6,553 bases of DNA from Pseudomonadota bacterium. GTDB taxonomy: Bacteria; Pseudomonadota; Gammaproteobacteria; Pseudomonadales; Pseudohongiellaceae. The position numbers and the translations under genes are program-made. The stretch spans positions 1 through 6,553 of the forward strand of contig JADFOC010000157.1 in assembly GCA_022563075.1 (NCBI GenBank), written 5' to 3'. A model generated the notes under the pieces. The model was not told where the DNA came from, made no database searches, and was given only the letters and a program-made list of their open reading frames with translations. Position 1 is the first letter of the stretch; each line of letters starts with the position of its first letter. Below, in pieces: positions 1-5,992 of the stretch.

Positions 1-1113
1 GGGTTGTATGAAGCTGCGTTCCAACTCTATTTTGAGAGGATAAAAAAGGGATACACGATGTTAACTGAGGGGTCTCATCATTCTGATCAGGCTTGTATTC
101 GTGCTTTCTTTAAGAAAGAATGTTCTGAACCTGTAGATGAATTATCGGAAGATGCGCGATTTCATCTGTTGTCTAGCGCAGCAACGAATCTAATGTCTCT
201 CGGCTATATAAATGAAGCAATTGAGCCTTCCAGTAAGAGTATTAATTGGTTCATTCAACACGAAAAATGGTTGGAAGCAAGCATTACAGCAGGACCGCTG
301 ATATCCATGCTAATAGCCGCAGGCAGGATGTTCGAGGCGTTCAGTTTAATTGATGAAATACAAGAATGCGTGGAAAATACTAATAACTCCGTGATAAAGG
401 CAATGGCATTTAACTTTCATGCGTATGCCTATCATTTACATGGCCGCGATGATAAAGCCAAGGAATTATTTGAGAAAGCTGAGAACATTTTGATCCAATG
501 TAGTCCGTGTTCACCCGTAACGTTTCCAACAGTTAGTTCGTACTATTGTAAGTTTTTGCTTGATACCGGAGCTCCAGAACTAGCGTTGCAACGCTCACTA
601 AAAACATTTGCCTGGAGAGAGCAAAAGACATGGCAGGTTGCAATTGATACAACTTCCCTGCTTGCCAGCGATATATTAGTGCTCGGATTGGTCTTTCTAC
701 AGTTAGGCGATCGAACAAATGCAAGGATTCAATTAGACAGACAGGTGGAATTATTGAAATCAGCAGATGAATGGCTTTACTTACCTACTGGGCTTAATTC
801 CAGGGCTGAATTTCATATAGAAACCAATAATTTTCAAGCAGCAATGAGAGACCTGGAAGAAGCGCTAAGCATTTCCCTTAGAACCGGTGCTAAGTTCAGC
901 GAGTGGGAAACATATATTAATTTTGCTCAATTGCATTACGGATACGAGGACTATGATTCCTGTAAGGCGTACTTACAAAGAGCTAAAGATCTTCCTGATA
1001 TGGGAATGTATCGATTCAGGGATGCGGAGATCGATGAATTGAATAATAATCTCTCTAGACATGGGAGGTATCTATCCAAAGATGAGAATCAAGAGCATGA
1101 GATCTCTGCATGA
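1..1113 (+). CDS. C-terminal TPR module of a probable STAND-type ATPase (5' end outside window)
   Basis: The reading frame is open from the first base (GGG TTG TAT GAA), so the TTG at 4 is probably an internal Leu codon and the gene is cut by the left edge. About 370 residues are visible, almost entirely paired amphipathic helices of tetratricopeptide type. Counting from the TTG, recognisable stretches are AFQLYFERIKKG (5-16), a LGYINEAIEPS repeat, GRDDKAKELFEKAE, SYYCKFLLDTG (about 179-189), YLPTGLNSRAEF (259-270), a DLEEALSIS repeat and YRFRDAEIDEL (336-346). From memory, this order (F-x-x-YW/F-x-RI-x-x-G start, LP-x-GL-x-x-RA, then a RDAE-x-x-EL end) matches the C-terminal repeats of many bacterial STAND NTPases, where they sense ligand and an N-terminal ATPase and effector respond. 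No P-loop or effector is visible here. The DNA is clearly AT-rich compared with the genes after 1588, which suggests transfer. TPR identity is well supported; STAND membership is inference. A plain TPR protein remains possible. Confidence 0.75.
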   Translation, partial: GLYEAAFQLYFERIKKGYTMLTEGSHHSDQACIRAFFKKECSEPVDELSEDARFHLLSSAATNLMSLGYINEAIEPSSKSINWFIQHEKWLEASITAGPLISMLIAAGRMFEAFSLIDEIQECVENTNNSVIKAMAFNFHAYAYHLHGRDDKAKELFEKAENILIQCSPCSPVTFPTVSSYYCKFLLDTGAPELALQRSLKTFAWREQKTWQVAIDTTSLLASDILVLGLVFLQLGDRTNARIQLDRQVELLKSADEWLYLPTGLNSRAEFHIETNNFQAAMRDLEEALSISLRTGAKFSEWETYINFAQLHYGYEDYDSCKAYLQRAKDLPDMGMYRFRDAEIDELNNNLSRHGRYLSKDENQEHEISA

Positions 1114-1287
1114 ATTTTAACCAGGCACGCAACAATTTGGAAGTTAGATCTTTTCAGTTCAATTATTGAACTAGCGTGTGAATCATTCTGCAAGATCTTG
1201 GGATTAATCCATATCCAGCCCCAATCATTTCTAATAGCGTTGTATGCTTAGTGGCCAGATCCCAGAGCCAACCATCAAAGGAATTGA

Positions 1288-1485
1288 ATGGCCAGGCTCT
1301 GTTACGGGCGCGAACATCAGCATACTGGAAATTCTATTTCAGCTACCATAGAGCGAAAACTGGAGCAAAGAGAAATTGATCGATTCTTAATTTCGTCGAT
1401 TAAGTACCTTCAGGATTGGCCAACTATTCGAGATCGAATTCTCCCATTACCAGGCAATACCCAGATTGAAGAATGCGAAATATAG
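1288..1485 (+). CDS. Doubtful small ORF, 65 aa, unknown
   Basis: An ATG-started frame of 65 codons is preceded by AAAGGA (1277-1282) five bases upstream, a reasonable ribosome binding site. The product is charged and probably helical in its middle (KLEQREIDRFLISSIKYLQ), with no signal peptide, membrane segment or known motif. It ends just before a hairpin with a T-run, so a small independent transcription unit is conceivable. I recognise no family. It could equally be chance or a remnant of a larger decayed gene, since it sits alone in a long gap at the composition boundary. Confidence 0.25.
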   Translation: MARLCYGREHQHTGNSISATIERKLEQREIDRFLISSIKYLQDWPTIRDRILPLPGNTQIEECEI

Positions 1486-1502
1486 GGACGTCGACAGCCA
1501 CT

Positions 1503-1525
1503 CGCTTGCGAAGCAAGTCGCTTTT
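1503..1525 (+). terminator. Possible intrinsic terminator
   Basis: CGCTTGC (1503-1509) pairs with GCAAGtCG (1513-1520), with one bulged T and a GAA loop, followed by C and TTTT (1522-1525). The stem is short and the T-run modest, so this is a plausible but weak terminator for whatever is transcribed rightward across the gap. It could instead be a copy of a small dispersed palindromic repeat; no second copy is present in the window. Confidence 0.4.
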
Positions 1526-1587
1526 CTAATCCAAGCAATGGTCTAATAAAGCGTAAACCACTACGCGAACTGAATGCGAGCAAGCCC

Positions 1588-2073
1588 ATGAAAAAGCCAT
1601 CCATAACAGCAGATAGTTTGAGCTTTCTTTTGCTGGCAGGTTTATTACTAGCCACAACCAAGGTCGAATTAACCGCACAAGAGGCAACGGGCACTGCAAT
1701 CGAAACCATGCCCCTGGCCATCAACCTGGATGCCGTTAACTGGGGTCCTCCTGGCGGCGGCAATGGTTTTCCCGTCGGCGTTCGCACCGCACGGCAGGGC
1801 AGTGATCCGGTCACCGGTGGCATCACCTACTACGCTTTGTTCCCCGCCGACTCACACTTCGATCTGCATTGGCACACGCACGATGAATTTGTGGTGGTAG
1901 TTAAAGGCTCAGTCACTATTGTGCTGGGGCAGCAAAGCCATTCGTTGTCACCCGGCAGTTATATCGTTATTCCAGGCAAGATGAAGCATTCCTGGGATGT
2001 GCCTGCTGGCGATGACGTCGTCATCCTGGTGCGCCGTGGTGGGCCGGCGGATTTTCATTTCGTCGATCAATAA
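1588..2073 (+). CDS. Exported single-domain cupin protein
   Basis: The product has 161 residues. It begins with a hydrophobic segment (LSFLLLAGLLLATT, about residues 11-24) after a short start with two lysines, consistent with a Sec signal peptide, perhaps cleaved near TAQ-EA (30-33). The remainder is one small beta-barrel cupin domain. Cupin motif 1 shows H94-W-H96-T-H98-D-E100 followed by FVVVVKG. Motif 2 shows PGSYIVIPGKMKH with H134. H94, H96, E100 and H134 are the expected ligands for a divalent metal such as Mn, Fe, Zn or Cu. The catalytic or binding role cannot be told from sequence: single cupins include dioxygenases, isomerases and sugar or ligand binders. The start is the first ATG of the frame before the signal segment; only a weak GCGAG-type ribosome site precedes it. 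The following gene is 178 bases away on the same strand, so co-transcription is possible but not shown. Confidence 0.85.
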   Translation: MKKPSITADSLSFLLLAGLLLATTKVELTAQEATGTAIETMPLAINLDAVNWGPPGGGNGFPVGVRTARQGSDPVTGGITYYALFPADSHFDLHWHTHDEFVVVVKGSVTIVLGQQSHSLSPGSYIVIPGKMKHSWDVPAGDDVVILVRRGGPADFHFVDQ

Positions 2074-2238
2074 GCCGATCCCGGTTTCTTTCAGCGAATC
2101 CTGCCTGGTCTGTGAATTACAAATTGTTGCAATTTATCAATGCTTTACGAACGTCAGCGGCCTCCGGAACTGCTGATAAGTGTGGACTTTGGCAGGCAGT
2201 ACTCCTATGCTTCTTCTTCTAAAAAATCAAGAAATGTC

Positions 2239-2242
2239 GGAG
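2239..2242 (+). promoter_or_regulatory. Ribosome binding site that fixes the start at 2252
   Basis: GGAG lies nine bases before the ATG at 2252. In-frame alternatives are a GTG at 2180 and an ATG at 2234; neither has as good a site, and both would put a long non-signal-like extension ahead of the lipoprotein signal. The 2252 start is therefore preferred. Confidence 0.6.
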
Positions 2243-2251
2243 CGCCGAAGC

Positions 2252-3430
2252 ATGAATACACCCCACTTTTCTTCATCCCAATTCACCTCTTTTCGCGGTG
2301 TGAGAATCAGCCTGGTATTTCTGTTAACAGGATTATTGTGCGCTAGCTGCGGCGCGCAATCCGGTGACGAATTACAGGCTGAATATCCACAACTGGCCGA
2401 GCTCTATAACGCCTTCGATGTAACGCATGCGGCGTTGCTGGATGCGATGGCTGAGATCAATGCCGACCCGGCAACCCAGGAAACCCGCAACCAGCTGCAC
2501 ATGCAACTTAGCGCGAAAGCTAATATGAGCATGGCAGAATACATGAGAGCGAGCACCGCCCATGGCGATATGAGCAATGACGGGCCTTACAGTGAACTGG
2601 AAGGGGCCGCCCGCAGGGAATTGAATGACCTGGTTCGGGGTCGGCATTCAGACGTCGATGCGGCGAGTGCCTATATGCAATCCGCTGCACTGACTGCGAG
2701 AGCGGCCGAGGTGATTCAGTATGGTCGGGACTTTGAGTCTCGTGTCTGGAGCATCTTTGCCGATCCGTCTGCGTCCATTGAGAGCAAAAGAGAAACGGTG
2801 GACGCGGCGATCCAGGCATACCTGGCGGACAATCTCAATTCAGTCTCCGCGCTGCCCAAGAGTGCGGCGCTGTGGCTGGCGCATGACTATGTAGATGCTT
2901 TCAGGTCAGCCTTTCCCAAGCTCAGCGGATTATCATGGGCCAATCAATGGCTGCAATTGGCCTCGCTGGAAGCCATCATATTGGGACAGGTAGACAGCCA
3001 GTTTGCCAACAGCGTGGATATCACGTTGGATCGTTATTGGAAAAAAGTCGGTTCCGATACCGGCATGTCAATGTTTCCAACCCCCAGCGAGATGCCCAGC
3101 GTGCCGGCTATCGCACCTCAGCTTTACAGCCAGTCACCGCAGGCCGCTATCATCATCGATAATTTAAATACCCTGGAGTTTGTAATCGCTGACATCATTG
3201 CCTACCCCAATCTGGAGAATCGGGATGCCGCCATCGATGTTGCCGTGGCCGAATTCACCAATAAAGAAAGCAATATAGTCGCAAGCATTGAGTACCTGTC
3301 GGCGGTACTTCGCGGTGGTATCTATAACCAGGGCGGGCCGGCGATTGGTGAATTGACCGTGTCCGAGCGCAATCGATCTCGCTCTGCCATGGACATGCAG
3401 CACAACATGACCATGAGCGCTCCGAACTAA
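2252..3430 (+). CDS. Predicted lipoprotein of unrecognised family, Met/His patches
   Basis: With the ATG at 2252 the product is 392 residues. A signal segment (VRISLVFLLTGLL, about 17-29) leads to Cys33 in the context LLCASCG. This resembles a lipobox, although Cys at position -3 is unusual, so lipidation is likely but not certain. The mature part looks mainly alpha-helical, with no transmembrane segment after the signal and no catalytic motif that I know. Two regions are rich in Met and His: residues 83-107 (H83, M84, M92, M94, M98, H104, M107) and the C-terminus (M380, M382, H384, M386, M388). M272, M274 and M281 add a third small cluster. Methionine arrays of this kind occur in periplasmic copper-handling proteins, but here that is only a hint. 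The gene ends 20 bases before a strong terminator and runs toward the dehydrogenase operon on the other strand. I do not recognise the family and assign no function. Confidence 0.8.
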   Translation: MNTPHFSSSQFTSFRGVRISLVFLLTGLLCASCGAQSGDELQAEYPQLAELYNAFDVTHAALLDAMAEINADPATQETRNQLHMQLSAKANMSMAEYMRASTAHGDMSNDGPYSELEGAARRELNDLVRGRHSDVDAASAYMQSAALTARAAEVIQYGRDFESRVWSIFADPSASIESKRETVDAAIQAYLADNLNSVSALPKSAALWLAHDYVDAFRSAFPKLSGLSWANQWLQLASLEAIILGQVDSQFANSVDITLDRYWKKVGSDTGMSMFPTPSEMPSVPAIAPQLYSQSPQAAIIIDNLNTLEFVIADIIAYPNLENRDAAIDVAVAEFTNKESNIVASIEYLSAVLRGGIYNQGGPAIGELTVSERNRSRSAMDMQHNMTMSAPN

Positions 3431-3450
3431 ACTTTGTCGCATAAACCGAA

Positions 3451-3490
3451 AAGAAAAGAGGGACTGAACCAATTCAGTTCCTCTTTTTTT
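3451..3490. terminator. Strong bidirectional intrinsic terminator
   Basis: A long, nearly perfect inverted repeat pairs 3451-3468 with 3473-3490 around a CCAA loop. The core is GAGGGACTGAA against TTCAGTTCCTC, flanked by an A-rich left side and a T-rich right side (TTTTTTT at 3484-3490). On the + strand it ends transcription of the lipoprotein gene (stop at 3430). On the - strand the A-rich left flank reads as a T-rich tail, so it can also stop transcripts of the dehydrogenase operon (stop at 3508). Confidence 0.9.
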
Positions 3491-3507
3491 GGTTCATGCA
3501 GTCTGTT

Positions 3508-5205
3508 TTAGAGTCGACCTTCCGCCAACAGATCGACCGCATAGTTGACCGCCCGGACGGTGAAGGCCATGTAAGTCAGCGATGGATTCTGACAGGCCGA
3601 CGAGGTCATAAATGATCCATCGGTTATAAATAAATTGGGGACGTCGTGGGCCTGACACCAACCGTTTAACACCGAAGTAGTCGGGTCTCTTCCCATACGG
3701 GCACTCCCCATCTCATGGATTCGATTGCCCGGTTTAGTCAGGGTTACCGGCGACGAGTTGATCTGGGTGCAGCCTGCCGCTTCTAACATGGCCACCGCAT
3801 CCTTTCTCGCTTCTTCCAGCATGATGCGCTCGTTCTCACCGTAGCGTACGTTGAACAGCGCCACCGGATTGCCCCACTTATCACGACGAGTTGGGTGCAG
3901 GGTGACTCGATTATCCGGGTTGGGAAGATGTTCGCCGAAAGCGCCGATAGAGATTCGCCACGGGCCGGGAGCGCGGTGAGATTCCTTGAACTTACGACCG
4001 ATACCTGGAATCTGACCGCCGGCATTACCCAGCGGTGTGGCTGAGCCTTGATAACCAAAGCCGCGGATGTAGGGTTTGTCGTGTTCGGTAATATTGGCGT
4101 AGCGTGGAATGTAGATGCCGCCAGGACGACGACCGAATACCGTCTTGTTATCGAAGCCACCGATCAGGCCACTGGCGCCGGCGCCACTGACATGGTCCAT
4201 CAGGTTACGGCCAACTTGATCGGAGCTGTTGGCGAGACCATCGGGAAAGGCGGTAGATTTAGATTGCAGCAGGATCATCGCCGATGCGTTGGTAGAGGCG
4301 TTGAGAAATATCAGTCGGGACGAGTAGAAGCGCGTCTCATTGGTTTGGGCGTCGATTATTCTGACACCGATCACCCGCTGTGCGGCCGCATCGTATTCGA
4401 TCGAGCGCACGATGGCGTTATGCACAATGGTGTAATTACCGGTGCGTTCGGCCGCCGGCAGGGTTGCATTCAAGGATGAGAAATAGGCTTTGTAGACACA
4501 GCCGTGATGACAGACATTGCGCGCCTGGCAATTTGAGCGGCCCAGCGCCCGTTGTTCGGCGGTGGCCTGGGTAAGGTGTGCAACCCGGGCGGGGATGACG
4601 TTACGACCGGGGAAGGCAGATTCTACTCGCGTCTTAAATTCCTGTTCGGCACAGGTCAGCGCGAACGCCGGTTGAAATACGCTGTCGGGTAATTGCGGCA
4701 GGCCTTCTTCACTGCCGGCAATACCGGCAAATTTTTCCACATGTTCATACCAGGGCACCAGGTCGTCATAGCGCACCGGCCAGTCGACACCATGACCGTC
4801 CAGCTTGTTCGCGGTAAAATCCTGTGGGCCCAGGCGATAGGTCTGACGACTCCACATGATCGAACGCCCGCCAGTATGATAGCCCCGCAGCCAGTCGTAA
4901 CTGGTGCCCGGCGCTTCTGCATAGGGATGCTCATCGTCTTTCACCCAGAAACGCTTGGTGGTTTCCTTGATCGCGTAGGCCACACCGCCGTATTGCTTGG
5001 GGTAGTGTTGTGCGATTTCGTCTTGCGCCACGCGATCCAGGTTGGGACGTTCCCAGGGGGGGATCTGATCGGAATAGTCTCGTTCCGGTAGAATCTCGTT
5101 ACCCCTCTCCAGCACCAGAACCTTGAGGCCGCGTTCGGCCAATTCCTTGGCGCTCCAGCCTCCACTCATACCGGAGCCGATGACGATCGCATCAAAATCT
5201 GCCAA
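3508..5205 (-). CDS. FAD-dependent GMC oxidoreductase, large subunit of a gluconate 2-dehydrogenase-like enzyme
   Basis: The 565-residue product starts with a Rossmann FAD site (AIVIGSGMSGG, 6-16, and acidic E33 after VLVL). A GMC-type GGRSIMWSRQTYRL segment (112-125) follows, and the C-terminal GMC domain holds HEMGSARMGRD with H497 and SACQNPSLTYMA with N540, the expected catalytic His/Asn pair. C226-x5-C232-x3-C236 matches the [3Fe-4S] ligand spacing known in bacterial FAD glucose dehydrogenase, so electrons probably leave FAD through an iron-sulfur cluster rather than to oxygen. The substrate is likely a sugar, sugar acid or polyol but cannot be named. The protein has no signal peptide; in this family it is exported bound to the Tat-carrying small subunit, encoded 49 bases upstream. 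The start is TTG with AGGGGG (5214-5219) eight bases before it; a stop lies in frame only a few codons upstream and the next Met (M13) falls inside the FAD motif, so TTG is well supported. Confidence 0.93.
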   Translation of the reverse strand: MADFDAIVIGSGMSGGWSAKELAERGLKVLVLERGNEILPERDYSDQIPPWERPNLDRVAQDEIAQHYPKQYGGVAYAIKETTKRFWVKDDEHPYAEAPGTSYDWLRGYHTGGRSIMWSRQTYRLGPQDFTANKLDGHGVDWPVRYDDLVPWYEHVEKFAGIAGSEEGLPQLPDSVFQPAFALTCAEQEFKTRVESAFPGRNVIPARVAHLTQATAEQRALGRSNCQARNVCHHGCVYKAYFSSLNATLPAAERTGNYTIVHNAIVRSIEYDAAAQRVIGVRIIDAQTNETRFYSSRLIFLNASTNASAMILLQSKSTAFPDGLANSSDQVGRNLMDHVSGAGASGLIGGFDNKTVFGRRPGGIYIPRYANITEHDKPYIRGFGYQGSATPLGNAGGQIPGIGRKFKESHRAPGPWRISIGAFGEHLPNPDNRVTLHPTRRDKWGNPVALFNVRYGENERIMLEEARKDAVAMLEAAGCTQINSSPVTLTKPGNRIHEMGSARMGRDPTTSVLNGWCQAHDVPNLFITDGSFMTSSACQNPSLTYMAFTVRAVNYAVDLLAEGRL

Positions 5206-5213
5206 TGCTATTT

Positions 5214-5219
5214 CCCCCT
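5214..5219 (-). promoter_or_regulatory. Ribosome binding site supporting the TTG start of the GMC gene
   Basis: On the - strand AGGGGG lies eight bases before the TTG at 5205. No ATG or GTG is available between the in-frame upstream stop and the FAD-binding motif, so this site decides the start. Confidence 0.7.
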
Positions 5220-5254
5220 GAACAATGTTTCATTAACGACTAACCACGCGTGCC

Positions 5255-5779
5255 CTAGGTGATATCGACACAGGGATCCCAACGACCGGGACTCGCCACC
5301 CAGTGTTGTTCTTCCAGCGCACCTGCTTCGGTGGCGAAGTAGGACTGGGTGATCAGGCCCTTCAGAGACCGGTAGCCTCGATACTGGGAGCCACCTTCGA
5401 AGGCGCGGGTATCCAACTCTTGCAGTGTTTGCTCCGCCGCCTCGGCAGTTGCTGTCACGAAATCGTCACCCAGCATTTGCCCCAGTGATGCCAATAACCG
5501 GTGGTGGGTTTGTTGCGTATTGGAGTCTGCCCATTGCGACATCAAGCCGTCCAGGAAACCTGGTACGTTAACATCCAGTGCGCCCGGGGTTTCTGTTCTT
5601 GGTATCAGCAGATCGCTGATGCGTGCGACTAGCGCCAGTTCTTGATCACTATAGAAACCCAGAGCTTGCGCCCCGGTGTCTGACGCAATGACTTCGGCGA
5701 CATTACCGCATGCGGTCAGCATCGATGCGCCACCGATGGAGATGATTAAGCCCTGCAATACTTCACGCCTGGTTTTCAT
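5255..5779 (-). CDS. Gluconate 2-dehydrogenase subunit 3 family protein, Tat-exported lipoprotein
   Basis: The product is 174 residues from the ATG at 5779. The N-terminus MKTRREVLQG has a twin-arginine motif (R4-R5), then a hydrophobic stretch and a good lipobox, L21-T-A-C24, so it is probably a Tat-exported lipoprotein. The mature part carries the usual marks of the family: a DQELALVARISDLLIPRT segment (45-62) followed by ETPGALDVNVPGFLD, and a C-terminal YRSLKGLITQSYFATEAGA segment ending in a PGRWDPC motif. In FAD glucose, gluconate and fructose dehydrogenases this small subunit acts as chaperone and as the export ticket for the signal-less GMC subunit, encoded next downstream with a gap of 49 bases. 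The frame extends upstream to 5833, but GGAGG at 5790-5794 and the position of the Tat motif favour 5779. It is almost certainly co-transcribed with the GMC gene. Confidence 0.92.
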   Translation of the reverse strand: MKTRREVLQGLIISIGGASMLTACGNVAEVIASDTGAQALGFYSDQELALVARISDLLIPRTETPGALDVNVPGFLDGLMSQWADSNTQQTHHRLLASLGQMLGDDFVTATAEAAEQTLQELDTRAFEGGSQYRGYRSLKGLITQSYFATEAGALEEQHWVASPGRWDPCVDIT

Positions 5780-5789
5780 TAGGTCGCAT

Positions 5790-5794
5790 CCTCC
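5790..5794 (-). promoter_or_regulatory. Ribosome binding site deciding the start of the Tat lipoprotein gene
   Basis: GGAGG on the - strand lies ten bases before the ATG at 5779. It would lie inside the coding region if the longer frame starting at 5833 were used, and the longer form would bury the Tat motif behind 18 extra residues. Confidence 0.65.
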
Positions 5795-5908
5795 ATTGAA
5801 CAATTCGCCGCCTGTAAGGATAGTGAAAAACAACCGGCAATAACAGAACGATTTAGGCGGTGATGGCGAAGAGAGAATTAGGGCAGTTTTTATCAGCCCG
5901 GCACAAAC

Positions 5909-5937
5909 AAGGCCGGAGGTTTAATCTCTCCGACCTT
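5909..5937 (-). terminator. Probable intrinsic terminator after the PHM-like gene
   Basis: On the - strand AAGGTCGGAG (5937-5928) pairs with CTCCGGCCTT (5918-5909) through ten pairs including one G-U, with a nine-base loop and a short GTTTGT tail. The same pairs on the + strand would contain a C-A mismatch, so it fits - strand RNA better. It lies 56 bases after the stop of the PHM-like gene and implies that the dehydrogenase pair is transcribed separately, from a promoter somewhere in 5795-5908. No convincing -35/-10 pair was found there. Confidence 0.55.
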
Positions 5938-5992
5938 TATCTTAGATGCTTCTGCTAGTTTCTTGCTTGAATACCAATAGCCGTTGCTGTGG

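Larger units (their letters stand above)
1114..1587. other. Intergenic stretch with little clear content, AT-rich to mixed
   Basis: This gap of about 470 bp separates the TPR gene from the cupin gene. It holds one doubtful 65-codon ORF (1288-1485) and a hairpin followed by T residues (1503-1525), both listed separately. It also holds a short perfect dyad, AGTTCAA-TTA-TTGAACT (1156-1172), and a CAAGATCTTG palindrome (1191-1200). No tRNA, transposase remnant, recombinase site or convincing sigma-70 promoter was recognised. The shift from AT-rich to GC-richer sequence falls in this region or just after it, so it may be the edge of an acquired segment. Confidence 0.5.

Noticed and set aside
1156..1172. 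Dyad AGTTCAA-TTA-TTGAACT after the TPR gene as a terminator
   Set aside because: Short AT-rich stem with a three-base loop and no T-run after it on either strand; left as an unexplained palindrome.
1410..1826. 138-codon minus-strand frame
   Set aside because: It overlaps the start of the cupin gene in antisense; its translation is low in recognisable motifs and the cupin frame has full metal motifs and a signal peptide.
2121..2135. Dyad AAATTG-TTG-CAATTT upstream of the lipoprotein gene
   Set aside because: Arms of only six AT-rich bases occur often by chance; no promoter elements around it could be placed with confidence, so it is not called an operator.
2140..2346. 68-codon plus-strand frame from ATG 2140
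   Set aside because: It overlaps the start and signal peptide of the lipoprotein gene in another frame, with no good ribosome site or motif.
4048..5091. Plus-strand frames at 4048-4479, 4380-4574 and 4693-5091
   Set aside because: They are antisense to the well-supported GMC oxidoreductase gene and show no family features.
5795..5908. Promoter for the dehydrogenase pair (TTGCCG at 5840-5835 with TTACAG 17 bases later)
   Set aside because: The spacing fits but the -10 element matches the consensus poorly; a promoter must exist near here, but this one is not supported enough to call.
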